Shown here in pieces: positions 32,227 through 43,536 of a stretch of 64,000 nucleotides of DNA. Made by a program: the position numbers and the translations under genes. This DNA is from Panax quinquefolius. Its lineage: Eukaryota > Streptophyta > Magnoliopsida > Apiales > Araliaceae. Position 1 is the first letter of the stretch. Every line of letters starts with the position of its first letter. The stretch spans positions 35,085,280 to 35,149,279 of the forward strand of contig CM035173.1 in NCBI GenBank assembly GCA_020205615.1, in the 5' to 3' direction. The notes beneath the pieces were generated by a model. It did not search any database and was not told the DNA's origin. It was given only the letters and a program-made list of their open reading frames with translations.

Positions 32227-34590
32227 AAACCTTTATGTAAATTATTAATTATTTTAATTTGATATTATATTGATATGTGTTTAGAACAATTTAATTGGGC
32301 ATAATTTTATTGTATAAAATTTAATAAAAAAAAAACAATTTTTTTTTTTTTACCGAACTCATTGTGCAAGGAAATCAAAGACCGCACAGAAATCGAGAAA
32401 TCATGCCATGCACGGAAATTGAAATTCACGAAAAAAAAAAAAACGCATGGTAGGATGAAAAAAAAAAACCATGAAGTCACTTTTAAATCGAGAAATTGTA
32501 AATGAAGGCCACGGGTTTTATTTTTTTTTATACTAGTAAAATTTTATATATATAATATATATTATAATACGGTAATATTATATATATATATATATATAAT
32601 ATTCTTAATAATTTTATTATTAAAATAAAAATTTTATTTTAATATTAAAATAAAAGTTTATTTTATATTAAAATATAAAGTTTATTTTAATTTTAAAATT
32701 AAATTTCATGCTTAACTAATTAGAGTTGGAATTGGATTCCATGATAACTAATTGGAGTTGAAATTGGATTTTATTTTTCCTAAAATAAAGGAGTTTATTT
32801 GTGAATAGGGAAGTAAATCCATCTTTCCTTAAATAAAGGAGTTTATTTAGATATGAAATTAGATTTCATATTATTTAAAATAAAAGAGTTTATTTATGAA
32901 TAGGAAAGAGAATTCATGTTTCCTTAAATAAAGGAGTTTATTTAAATGTGAAATAAGATTTCATATTATTCAAAATAAAGGAGTTTATTTGTGAATAGGA
33001 AAGAATCATCCGTGTTTCCTTTAATAATTTTTTTACACATGGAATTGGATTCCATAATTAATTAAAATAAAAGAGTTTATTTTAATTAAAGATTTTTTTT
33101 ATGGAATTGGATTCCATAATTAATTAAAATAAAGGAGTTTATTTTGATTAAAATAAAATAGTTTATTTTATTCAAAATAGGATAAATTAAAATAAAATAG
33201 TTTTATTTTGATTTAAATTTGGATTTAAATAAAAGAGTTTATTTTTATTCAAAAATAGATTTTATACTAACTAAATTTGTCCATTAAATGATATCAATAT
33301 ATATATTAAATGTTTATTATTCATATGATGAATGTTATTTATTGATGCATATGATGATGTGTATGATAATAAATGGGATTGATTATATATTATTGACCAA
33401 TGTGATTGGATTTTATTTTAGTTGGATGCATGAATGTATGGGTTTTATCAAATGGGGTCTGCGTACCTCGTCTTCTCTAATTTTTCTTAATGTAAATTCT
33501 ATCTCTCTCCTATTTACTTCCCCTTGATCACGATCAAGGTTTCTATTTATTTTAAAATAGTTATGTAATAGGAATTTTAGAATTATTTTGAAAAATTGGA
33601 GATCAAGGAGCAAGAGGCGCTTGAAGACCCGTTTGTAATGGAGCCCGGTTTAAATGTAATAGTTATATTTAAATATTATTTCTTGCACCCCTAGGGTTTG
33701 ACCTTTTGGTTCACTTGGTGGCTCTAGTGAACCAAACTAGAATAAAAGTCCATAATCAATCCGAGGTAGAATATATAGTATTCTATATGTGCATGCTTAT
33801 ACTATATATATTATATATTATGCAAACATGCTTCATGTTCATTAATATAACGTATATTTATATATATATATGCATGCAGCTAAACAAGATGAGACAAATT
33901 AATAACAAACCCCTCAATTTTTATATTAAGTCCTAAGCGTTCAAAGATATTTGGAATATCAAACGTCAAGCCTTCTAGCATGATAAAATTAATAGAGTAT
34001 TAAATATTTAATATGAGTTTGTTGTGTCACCACAAGGCAAGTATTAAGTATTTAAGATGTTAATTTATCACATTTGATGCTTATAAAGAAAATTGAACAA
34101 TATTGTTTTGTTGTGTCACCACAAGGATGATATTTTTCTTTTTTGAATATATGGAGTGCTAGGTCGGACTTAACTTGGATAATTTTGATTCGGATGTGCC
34201 ACCACTTGATCAAAATAATCTAAGAGGCAAAAGAAAAGGAGTTGCATAGTTGATGTAATTGACAAAAGTTGTCTACCTATTTATTTATATATAGTTTGTT
34301 GTGTCACCACAAGGCTATATACATTTGAAATGGGATCCTTATTCTCACTAGCAGATCTTTAATTTGATTTAGCCAAACTATATAAGTGAGGGTAATATAG
34401 TTTGAAGAAAATAGTGGGAGATACCAATTTAAAACAAGACCTAATTTATTTTGGTAATTAATAAAAGAATGTATGTTAAAATGTTGTTAATTACAAATTC
34501 ATTTACAGAATTTTACAATGTCTAAAATTACTATCATCATTGAAGCATATTAGATGCTAAATTAATCAGACCGAATTAAACGGATTGGTT
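32227..34590 (+). other. Copia leader between PBS and gag
   Basis: 2.4 kb without a gene, unusually long. It has a poly-A/poly-T rich start, an (AT)n tract (32578-32600), the hairpin series at 32783-33245, and later three to four copies of a short unit GTTGTGTCACCACAAGG (34020, 34110, 34300; variant 34195), itself a near palindrome (TTGTG...CACAA). Open frames at 33288-33527 and 33706-33936 have no known domain. Confidence 0.7.
32783..33245 (+). repeat. Series of GGAG/AGAG-loop hairpins in the copia leader
   Basis: About ten copies of an inverted repeat AAATAAA-loop-TTTATTT: loop GGAG at 32783-32800, 32831-32848, 32926-32943, 32973-32990 and 33127-33144; AGAG at 32878-32895, 33065-33082 (stem extended to 12 bp) and about 33226-33243; ATAG or TAG loops near 33152-33168 and 33186-33206. 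Spacing is 40-75 bases. Stems and four-base purine loops are conserved while the sequence between them varies more. Confidence 0.88.
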
Positions 34591-35300
34591 AAGGAATTTG
34601 AGAATAGTTCTCATAGCTGAAAAGCTATCTTATATCCTTAATACGCCTATCCCTGCAATGGTTGCAGACAATGCCTCTGAGGAAGACATTGCTACTTTTA
34701 GAAAGTGGCAAGATGATGCACAGTTGGCTCAATTCATCATGCTCGCACCCATGAGTAACGAGCTTGACGTCGGCGTGAAACTATGGATGCTCCTACTATA
34801 TTCCCGCACATCAAGTAGTTGATGGTGAGGAAAAGGGGCCGATAGATATCGAGATATCTAAGGAGCTCTTCCGATCTAGAATGGCCAATGGCACTATAAA
34901 TACAGATAAAAGTTCTTAACATAATCAATTTGATTGATCAATTAGGACAACTGGTTTTGTCATGGATGGAGAGTTGAGCCAAGATTTGATCTTGCACTCA
35001 CTCCCGACTCCTTTCACAATTGTTGTGAATTTTCATATGAACAAGCTGAATATCGCCTTTCTGGCGATTTGCTTAACATGTTGAAAATGTTGAGAGTCAC
35101 TTTCCAACCAAGAAAGATCAAGTCTTCTTTGGTAGGGGCAAAGGATCTTCTCGAAAGAAGAATGATTCAAAGAAGGTATATAGAAAGGCATAAACAAAGG
35201 ATAATAAGAACAAAACTGATATGGATAGCAAAGGAGTTTGCTTCCACTGCTATAAGCCTGGACATTGGAAATAAACTGCAAGAAGCATCTTGCAGAGGCT
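34590..35300 (+). pseudogene. Copia gag relic
   Basis: One open piece reads LIAEKLSYILNTPIPAM and later ASEEDIATFRKWQDDAQLAQ, FIMLAPMSNEL (34598-34822), typical of the N-terminal half of copia gag. Then in broken frames come QDLILHSLPTPF-like sequence (about 34980) and a CCHC knuckle, CFHCYKPGHWK (35233-35265), whose final cysteine region is disrupted by a TAA. The product would have been the capsid/nucleocapsid protein. Confidence 0.88.
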
Positions 35301-35639
35301 AACCAAAGAAGCTTAGTGAAAAATAATTTTGCATATTGAAAAAATTAGTATAAGAAAAGGAGATGATCATTCAAAGAGTTGAATGTGTGTATTTGCTGAA
35401 ATACAAGTATGAATTATTTGAAAGGTTCAAACAATTCAGAAGTGAAACAAATTGATAATGTATTAAGATTCTTTGATTAGATCAAGGAATAAATACTTGT
35501 GAAATAAGTTTCTAGATCATCTCAAATGGTTTTCTCATAATGGACGCCTCTCTATACATAATAATTGATTGATGTATCTGAAGGAAAAATCATACCTTGT
35601 TGGACATGGTACGGTCCATAATTATTTTACCGACATTCC

Positions 35640-35870
35640 AGTATCCTTCTAGGATCATGTCCTAGAAATGGCTACATATCTACGAAAAGGTAACCTCAAA
35701 ATCAAGCCCCAAGACTCCATAAAAGTTATGGACAGGGAGGATTCCTAATCTTAAGTATGTTAAGATAAAGGGTTGTCCAACTTATGTGAAAAGGTTTCAA
35801 AGGATAAGTTTGGGACAAGATTTGACAAATCTGATTTGTGGGACATCCTAAAGTAAGTTTAGGGTATATG
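35640..35870 (+). pseudogene. Copia integrase C-terminal relic
   Basis: Broken frames give WDHVLEMATYLRK-like sequence and KGCPTYVKRFQ followed by DKFGTRFDKSDL, matching the region after the copia integrase core. The catalytic core itself is not visible, so a deletion of over 1 kb between gag and here is implied. Confidence 0.7.
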
Positions 35871-36049
35871 TTCTATAATCCTACTTAGCAAAAAGGTGTT
35901 TGTTACGAAACACGCTTCCTTCTAAGATAAAGGTGTTTATCATTAAAAGGGCTAGTGGGAGGATAATAGATCTTGAAAAGTTCAAGAACCATAAAACACT
36001 ATAAGTCAAATAAGAGGAACACGTAGATGAACCTATTGTACCACAACCC

Positions 36050-36500
36050 GAATCATAAATGAATAGTCTGAAAGATACCTAGGAGGTATGGATTCATCAT
36101 GGATGATGATGATGAGGTACACATCATAGAAGATGATGATCCAGTTACATACGATGAGGTAAGTGTTGTAGACACTCAGAGAAATTGATTGAAGCAAGTT
36201 TCTCAAATATGGAACATTCGTTTTGATGAGGCAATCAAAAGAGTTTGATTTTATCAAAAATAAGAATGAACCTAGTGTGTACAAAAAGGGTCGATTGGGA
36301 GCATCGTGACATTCCTAGTACTATATGTTGATATACTACGGATAAGGAATGACATACTAATGCTACAATCAGTAATGATAAAGTTGTCTAAACATTCCTC
36401 CATGAATGGTTTGGGAAGAGTATCTTAATTGGGGATAAAATCTATATAGATAGATTCAAGAGGATGCTCGACTTAACCCAAGGAACGTATATTCATTTGA
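36050..36500 (+). pseudogene. Copia reverse transcriptase relic
   Basis: Pieces include RRYGFIMDDDDEVHIIEDDD (36078) upstream of the RT, then FIKNKNEPSVYKK-like and the conserved ILYVDDI region decayed to LYVDILRI near 36320. Next come FLHEWFGKSI and DRFKRMLDLTQGTYI (36450-36500). Several stops and small indels. The polymerase is dead. Confidence 0.82.
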
Positions 36501-37180
36501 TGCTAAAAGTCGTTTAGCATGGCAAACTCAAGAGATGTCTCATGTTGATGAGCTATGGAGTGTATCTCTCTTAATAGTCCCCACGGACTCACGAAAGAGA
36601 GGTCGCATGAGTGACAATCATGCATGCAATGAAATGTCGAGACTGATGTTGATCGGTCATATTCGAGAAGTTCACTATGAGTCGGTGAAAAACATCTTAA
36701 AGTTCTTAACCAAGCACTAAGGATGTGAGCATACATGGTGGGTCTAAATTAAAACTAGAGGGCTTAATGACTCAAGTTTTTTTCGACGGAACCAAGATGA
36801 CGAAAAAATCCACTTTAAGGTAAAGTGTTACCTTGAATGGTGGTGCGATGAATTGGAAAGGTTCCAAACAAAAAAAGAGTTCTTTGGTTTAATGATAAAG
36901 ACAAAGTATATAGCTATAAATGAAGCTGCAAGTTGATTGTTTGGATTAAAAGTTTATTACAGAACTAGGAATAGTTCCTAAGTCTCATCTTGGATCTAAA
37001 CATGTGTTGTGGCACTTTCATTTGATTATTAGAATCATTGAAAGATGGGAAATCACTATAGAGATAGTGGACTCTCATGAACAACATTACATATCCATTA
37101 ACTAAAGCTTATCCAACAGCAAGATAATCGTCACTTAGAGAAGAAGAGTATAAGATACAATGGCGATTGGCTTTAGTGCA
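36500..37180 (+). pseudogene. Copia RNase H relic
   Basis: Fragments SVKNILKFLTKH (36684-36719), a serine-rich YTDASF region reduced to a few residues, a stretch reading NGGAMNWKGSKQK-like, KYIAINEAA (36909) and TYPLTKAYPTA (37090) follow copia RNase H and tail order. Disrupted by stops throughout. Confidence 0.75.
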
Positions 37181-37190
37181 AGTGGGAGAT

Positions 37191-39066
37191 TGAAAGTAGT
37201 ATGCACACAAGCCAATCATGTTTGATGATAAAGCATATACTTTGTAACAATCTTATTCATTTATTAATAAAAAGTATTAATTTATTAAAGGCTTTTAATT
37301 ATCTACATGATCTTTGTTTTATAATATGTGATAAACCCATAGTTTTAAGCAATGCTTTTAGAATAATGATGATGATCATTCTAATGAGATCTAAATTCTT
37401 AGAAAGCTTAAAACTAAAATAGTTCCCAATCATTGGATTACTAAATTGGGGATTAGTGAATCCGGATAGATTGGTACATACGTTGCTTGCTCATTGGATG
37501 AGGATAATTGATCTCATGATCATTTGTGTGGAGACACTAAAGCAAGTATGTAGGTGCTTATTAGAGAATAAGTTCACTGAACGTGGCTCGCTAAGGAATA
37601 CCTAATGGAGTTTTATTTGCCTGTCAATAGGAGTTCATGTAGTGATAGTAGTACAAGTAATCCTTGGACTTGAGATCATCATAGTATCTTGTGTATGATG
37701 AGTTATACTTTGACTTATTCCTTAAGACCCTTAGGGTATATCAAAGGGTATGCTTGGGTATAATAAGTTGTACATGGAGATAATGTATGATCAATAAAGA
37801 ATCTACCACTTCTAATAAAAGAAGAAAATGTCCTATGTGATTCGATAAATGACAACCCAAAGTAGTCCTTGGCGGCGAATGAAATTAGAAAGGAGTTTCT
37901 AATTTGCATTATTTGAGTTGTGCATTTAAGGATCGAAATACATATAATTAAATAAAATAAGACTTGACGATAATTCCATGTCTTATATTTAATTGGGACA
38001 TTGTATGGTGGAAGGATTGAATTGTCTACGAAACTATTTACTCAAAGGTTCTTTTATGATTAATGTTGAAATCTATATTATCTGGAAAGTCGTTGATCGC
38101 TGGGGAGGCTTATCCTATTGTAGAATAAATATTATTTATTTAAATAAATTAATTGTTTAATTTATTTATTTAAATAAGATTAAATTGTTCTAATTGATTT
38201 ATTCACAACCTGGTTTAATATGGAGAACCTAAAGGGTCACACCATAAAAGGAAGAATAATTATTTAAGAAGTTAATGGCATAATCGTAATAATATATTAT
38301 GTATATTTAATTTAATCTATGGTGATAGAATAAATTAAATAGCTTAATATTTATTATTTAATATTTTAGAAATATTAAATATAAATTAATAAGAGGAGTC
38401 TTATTAATATTATTACAATTATTATTATTTTAATTTCTAAAAGAGTTTAGGAATTAATTTAATATAAGTACTCTCATTTATTCCTAATAAGATTAGGAGG
38501 TTAAATTAATTAAAGGAGTTTAATTAATTATCCCTAATAAGATTAGGGAGCTTAATTAATTAAAAGAATTTAATTAATTAAATAAACCCAATTACTTAAT
38601 TGTTAAGGTGGGTTGCCCACATCTATAAATAAGAGGAGTCTTATTATGGGTGGTGGGGGTTGTTGACTTTTTCAACATACGACATAATTCCAATTGTTGG
38701 GAGAGTACACCCTTTCTATAGAGATAGAAAAAACTAGGGTTTGAGCCAATACCCCTTTTCTTGAATTTTCTTCTTCCTTGGTGGATCACCTCTAGAGGCC
38801 AAACATTTGGGTGGCTAACGTTGGTCAAAGGAAGGAACCAAACCCGGTGGATTCAAGATTGAACGCGAAAGGATTTGGAGGTGAACTTGTACCTGAGGAA
38901 GCTCGATCTTCAAGGGTATGATTTATTCTTTATCTTTTCGTTTAATTAATAATTGTGCATAAAGGGTGATCCGGGTATATGGTTTGTAAATTTTAAACTC
39001 TGATTTTTACACGCTTCCGCACTTTTATGCAATTTGATTGCGTTCTTGAATATTAGAAACCTAACA
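37191..39066 (+). mobile_element. 3' LTR of the copia element
   Basis: 1876 bp, starts TGAAAGTAGTATGC one base after the PPT and ends AAACCTAACA before TSD GGAAA. Collinear with 30342-32212. Confidence 0.92.
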
Positions 39067-39071
39067 GGAAA

Positions 39072-39830
39072 GCCCCTAGGTGGCCGAAGTCAACATGGCC
39101 GAACCCTAGGGGGTCGAAGGTAACATGGCCAAACCCTATGGGAAAATTGAAGTTTAAATGAAAAAAATGAAGTTTTAGAAGAGCAGTTACTATTTTGATC
39201 ATAACTTTTAACTTATTTGGAGTTTCGGGGCCCATAATATATCAAAACGAAACTAGCGAGGAGCCCTACGAAGCCAACATGGCCGAACCCTAGGTGGCCT
39301 AAGGCAATATGGCCAAACCCTATGGGAAAAATGAAGTTTAAATGAAAAAAAATGAAGTTTTGGAGGAGCAACTACTATTTTGATCATAACTTTTGACTCA
39401 TTTAGAGTCTTGGGGCCCATAATATATCAAAACAAAGATATCTACGAGCCCTACGAAGCCAACATGGCCGAACCCTAGGCGGCCTAAGGCAACATGGCCG
39501 AACCCTAGGGGAAAATGAAGTTTAAATGAAAAAAATGAAGTTTTGGATGAGCAACTACTATTTTGATCATAACTTTTGACTCATTTGGAGTCTTGGGGCC
39601 CATAATATATCAAAACGAAGATATCGACGAGCCCTACGAAGCAAACATGGCCGAAAACTAGGTGGCCTAAGGCAACATTGTCGAACCCTATGGAAAAAAT
39701 GAATTTTAAATGAAAATATGAAGTTTTTGGAAGAGTATTTACTATTTTGATCATAACTTTTGACTCGTTTGGAGTTTCGGGGCCCATAATATATCAAAAC
39801 GAAGATATCGACGAGCACTAAAAAAGTCAT
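39072..39830 (-). repeat. About 180-base tandem repeats, four copies
   Basis: Units begin near 39072, 39256, 39441 and 39623. Each carries CCAACATGGCCGAACCCTAGG, ATGAAGTTTAAATGAAAAAAA, ACTATTTTGATCATAACTTT and GGGGCCCATAATATATCAAA. They lie between gag and the 3' LTR of the Tat-like element, a place where Tat elements are known to carry tandem repeats that can seed satellites. The short frames here are repeat translations. Confidence 0.9.
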
Positions 39831-39839
39831 CACCAATGG

Positions 39840-40420
39840 CCATGACGTATGCCATTATAAATCCAAAAAAGGCTCCAAAGGATGCCTTTTGGTCGTCTGA
39901 AGTTTTTTTTAAAAACTTTCAGAAAAAAATTTCTTCTATAATTGTGATTTCTAACTCTTTCTGACATTGTTTCTTCTTCTTTTCAAGTGTTTTGAAGCTT
40001 AAATCTCAGAATTTCCTCTTTGCCATGATGAGTACTTCAAGTTCAAATGCCTCATTTCCTTGCTCTTTAGATCCCTTATGCTGAATTCTTTTTTCTTGCA
40101 GGCCTTCCCTGAGTTGAACATTCTGCAGACTTGGGAACAACCAAGGAGGCCCCGTTTCTCAATGATTGGGGAAGGGTTCCCCTCTTTTGGTCTTTCCGAC
40201 ATCTTTTGAGAGCGAGTCTAGACTTATGATCGTACAACACTTCCTCTGCCAGAGAAGAAAGGCTTGTTTTTATATTCAACGACTTATGGAGGTTGGGATG
40301 ACTTTCCCCATTCCTATCGCATTCCCCGCATATACATAGAGAAGCAAGAATACCCTTTTAGTCCCCTTCGCTTCATGTCTTTTTCATCTGGTCTCCTTCA
40401 AGGATAGCAGGATTAGACTG
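39840..40420. other. Internal region of the Tat-like element, no clear gene
   Basis: Somewhat higher GC than the surroundings. A possible 3' splice site, TTTTTTCTTGCAG, lies at 40089-40101 on the plus strand, followed by frames that lead towards 40421. Short minus-strand frames (39999-40279) have no recognisable domain. Confidence 0.4.
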
Positions 40421-40650
40421 ATGAGATCCTTGGAAACACTGATTAAGTGGATATACTCAAGAGTGCGGGCATCCTTTGTTGTGTTCAACTATGCAGAGAC
40501 CTATGTATCCAATAGAACCATCACGCCCTTACTGTATTGATCTCACGATGGTACTTTTCTACTTGCACATTCGTCACTGCCTGAGGGAATATGCACCTCT
40601 ACTCTGGAGGACGTCTATGTCATCTACCAATCTACCAGTAAGCATTTGCC
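40421..40650 (+). pseudogene. Possible antisense frame resembling plant mobile domain
   Basis: The plus strand, antisense to gag, reads MRSLETLIKWIYSRVRASFV, then after one stop SLPEGICTSTLEDVYVIYQ and HLPL. TLEDV followed by a hydrophobic stretch after a short PEG/PS motif recalls the plant mobile domain (PMD) found in MAIN-like proteins. Antisense extra frames between pol and the 3' LTR are known from Tat-lineage elements. The likeness is short and from memory. The 147-codon frame 40476-40919 overlaps in another frame and I do not support it. Confidence 0.3.
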
Positions 40651-40920
40651 CCTTGCGCGTGAGTCGCGCCTTTGGTGAGATAAGCGCGCAAAATATTATA
40701 AGTGTGGAAGTCTTGATTCCAGTGTTTGAACACTTTGCGGGGCTTGATGTTTTGCAAACCTCGAAAATGAAAGTCCTAAGAGAGGGAACCTCTAGGGGAG
40801 CAAACCCTAAAAGGGCGAGCCTTAGAGGAGCTCTCCTGAGATATTTTGAAAATCTTCGATCTAATTTTTCTTACCATCTCTTGAAATTTCTCTTTTCTTT
40901 AGAGTCAAGAAGTCCTTAAG
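40645..40920. repeat. Diverged copy of the PPT-proximal segment
   Basis: TTTGCCCCTTGCGCGTGAGTCGC and the downstream GAGAGGGAACCTCTAGGG... parallel 29198-29400 (TTTGCCCCCTGCGCGAGAGT, GAGGGAATCCCTAGGG). The element thus carries two tandem-orientation copies of its PPT neighbourhood about 11 kb apart, or 2.7 kb without the copia insertion. Confidence 0.6.
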
Positions 40921-41239
40921 AATCAAGAAGTCTGTGAGGGCATGATAGCCTCTAAGGTCTAATAGCATCGAAGGCTTGATAGTCCCGAAGATAGCCACGA
41001 AGACCAAGCTTTAGGTATTCCTCTCTTCAATTCGACAGGTCATGGACTTTAGATCATGAACTTTCGTAGTTTTTTCCATTTCCTGTATCAAAAAATTCAT
41101 GTACATATATTTCATGCAAACTAACACTTGAATCTATGCTTCTTCTTTTTTTATATAAATCAAAAGAAATAATCAAGTATAAGTGAAAGTTTAACAAATT
41201 TATTGATAATCAAATTGCTTTTAACGAAAAACATAACGT

Positions 41240-41830
41240 TTCATATAATAAATCTTACTTTTGTCGAAGAAAGCATAACTTTCACCACTTTTAGAGATAA
41301 AGTGCAACTTTCTTGCTTTTGTCGAATAAAGCATAACGTTCACCACTTTTAAAGATAAAGTGTAACTTTTGAGGTTGAGGGCTTATACTCAGGTGCCTCA
41401 ATCACTTTTGAAGTTGAAAGTGTAACTTCTGAGGGTTGTTAGTCAGGTGCCTCGATTATTTTTGAAGGTGAAAATATAACTTACGAGGACTTATAGTCAG
41501 GTGCCTCATTCACCATTCACTTTTGATGATAAAGTGTAACACTCGGGTGCCTCGTCACTTGGGTTATCCAATTTCTTGGCAAGTGTAGTCTACGAGGACT
41601 TGAAATCAGGTGCCTCGTCACTTGGGTCATCCAATTTCTTGGCAAGTGCAGTCTACGAGGACTTGACCACCATTTAGAGTGGACCACCATCTTGGGTGGA
41701 TTTTTTTTTAATTCGTCAATTTTTGTGCCTCCTCCCTTGGTCATCCAATTACTTAGCAAGGGATATTCCTGAGGACTTAAACCACCATTTTTGGTGGACC
41801 ACCATCTTGGGTGGATCTTTAATTCATCTG
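41240..41830 (-). repeat. Interleaved short repeats in the Tat-like element
   Basis: First a GATAAAGTGTAACTTT unit repeats with TTTTGTCGA(A/T) spacers (41240-41370). Then AGGTGCCTC-containing units of about 65-75 bases appear (41390, 41450, 41505, 41545, 41608), and TCCAATTTCTTGGCAAGTG occurs twice plus a variant. GGACCACCATCTTGGGTGGA appears at 41682 and 41798. No gene. Confidence 0.8.
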
Positions 41831-43536
41831 TAGTTCAGAGTTTTTTCGATGGTAGAACCAGTATTTGGGTTCTTGACTTCCGGGACTGCACCATGGGTGA
41901 TAGCGTTGCACGTTTCTTCTCCTAATTCAATCTCCCCGGCCACCAGCTTCTCATGGTATATCCTCCGCAGACTATAACAGTCCATAGTGGAATGTCCTGC
42001 ATATTGGTGGTATACGCAGAAGTTCGGCCTTCTTTTCATCTCTTTCGTTACGACCAACCGGGGCCTTGGAGGCTTCACCACTCCGTGCTCAACCCATTAT
42101 TCATACAGGCCCCTGAATGCCTTCTCGCTGCATGTGATAGCCTCTGGAACTGACATTCTGGTATACTTGTCACCATACTTTTCTCTACTTCGCTCAAATT
42201 TCTCATTCTTCTCCCTCTTGCCTCCTTGTGGTTTTGACTGAGAATCAGCCAAAGCCACAGTTATTGTCCTCTTGTTCTTCCATGTAACCGTCGCATGGCT
42301 AGTGGGCAATGTCATGATTCCTCCCAAGTCTTGTGCAAAAGATGAGAGGGTTGCGAAGGAATCACAAGCCTTGGTGATGAGGTGGGACTTGAAGCCATCT
42401 AAGGCACCATTGTTGCAAATGCTGACTAAGTTCTTTTCTTCAATCGGCTCTGCGCACTTCTGTGCCTGGGCCCTAAACCTGTCAACATAATCTGATAGCC
42501 CCTCATTCGGCTTTTGCTTGAACCTCATGAGCTCTACAATGGTCACCTGTTTTTGCACATAAAAAAATTTCTTAAAAAATTATAATTTTAAGTCATCCCA
42601 ATCATGGACTGGCCCTTTTTCCAAATTGTAGTACCAACTGAAGGCACTATCCGTCAAAGTCTTGTTGAATTCCTGCATCAACAAGTTGTGGTTGTTCACT
42701 TCATCATATCCTAGCCACGGAGACATCGACTCTACGAACCTAGCAATATGTTCCCTGACATTTCCTTTCTCCCCGTTGTATTTTGGAAACTGCGGGGGAT
42801 GCTCGATATACCCTGTCGGGTAAGCTTGCCTCCGAATGTGTGCCAGGTAAGGTGGCGTAAAGTCTAACTCCGAGGGTTGGGATGTCTGCCTGCGAAGTTG
42901 ATTGATCACATCGATCATATCATCTTTCGTCACGTACTGGCTCATAGCATGAACTTTCTGGGGTGTTGTGATATATTGTTATATCGGTGGTGTGTAAGGT
43001 AAAGAGGTTGGTTGATGCACACTTGCATCGTGCAAAGCTGGCACTGGTGGCAGTTGATGGCTTACTCGCTAGACATGGCTTGGAATGGTTGGCATTTGCA
43101 CCTGTGAAAATGATGGGAGAGCAGTTGGTATGATGTTTGCCTGAGGTTGGCTTGCTTCCAACCTAGGTTGTGGCACGTCACCACTGTTCTGGGCCTCCAA
43201 GTTGATTATTGGAACCGATTGACTTTCCGTCGATGGAGGTAAAATCTGGTTCTCTTTGTTGTTGCTGCCATTGTTGTTATCTTCCACTCCTATTTGTTCT
43301 CCTTGTGAACTGCCTGGGAACATGGCCTTGAAGGTGGGAATCTGCATCAACTACTGGCGAAAATTCCCCATTTTCTCTTGCTTCCTCTGCATTTCCAGCA
43401 TCATGGCTATCATCATCCCTTGCCGTTCTTATGCTTCCTTCAATGCCTTAAGCATCTCTAGTTGCACAACATTCGTCTGCTCTGCGCTTGCATCCTCGCC
43501 TTGCCTTCCTGCGTTGGTTTGTTGTTGATTGGCCAT
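41824..43536 (-). pseudogene. Gag of the Tat-like element, in-frame nonsense only
   Basis: From ATG at 43536 one reading frame holds for 571 codons to a TGA at 41824, interrupted by six stops but no frameshift. Order: a Gln-rich N-terminus (MANQQQTNAGRQ), a proline/glutamine-rich linker, the retrotransposon gag core (FSWYYNLEKGPVHDWDDL, then LMRFKQKPNEGLSDYVDRF; about residues 270-400), a basic region, and a C-terminal knuckle-like CVYHQYAGHSTMDC in which one cysteine is replaced by histidine. The stops are TAA or TAG, mostly in glutamine-rich contexts, which fits C-to-T change of CAA or CAG. The leader from the 5' LTR is only about 215 bases once the ATCGA insertion is removed. Confidence 0.9.

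Larger units (their letters stand above)
30342..39066 (+). mobile_element. Ty1/copia retrotransposon, complete but decayed
   Basis: 8.7 kb with two similar LTRs and a perfect TSD GGAAA (30337-30341 and 39067-39071). PBS TGGCATCAGAGCC (32214-32226) and PPT AAGTGGGAGA (about 37180-37189) are in place. Remaining coding pieces run in copia order: gag (34590-35300), a fragment of the integrase C-terminal part (35640-35860), RT (36050-36500), RNase H (36500-37150). Most of protease and integrase is deleted and every domain has stops. The LTR pair differs by scattered small changes, suggesting moderate age. Confidence 0.92.

Noticed and set aside
34598..37180. Functional copia polyprotein
   Set aside because: Stops and large deletions in every domain; the integrase core and protease cannot be found.
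40476..40919. 147-codon plus-strand frame
   Set aside because: Overlaps the better antisense candidate in another frame, runs into the duplicated PPT segment, and shows no domain.
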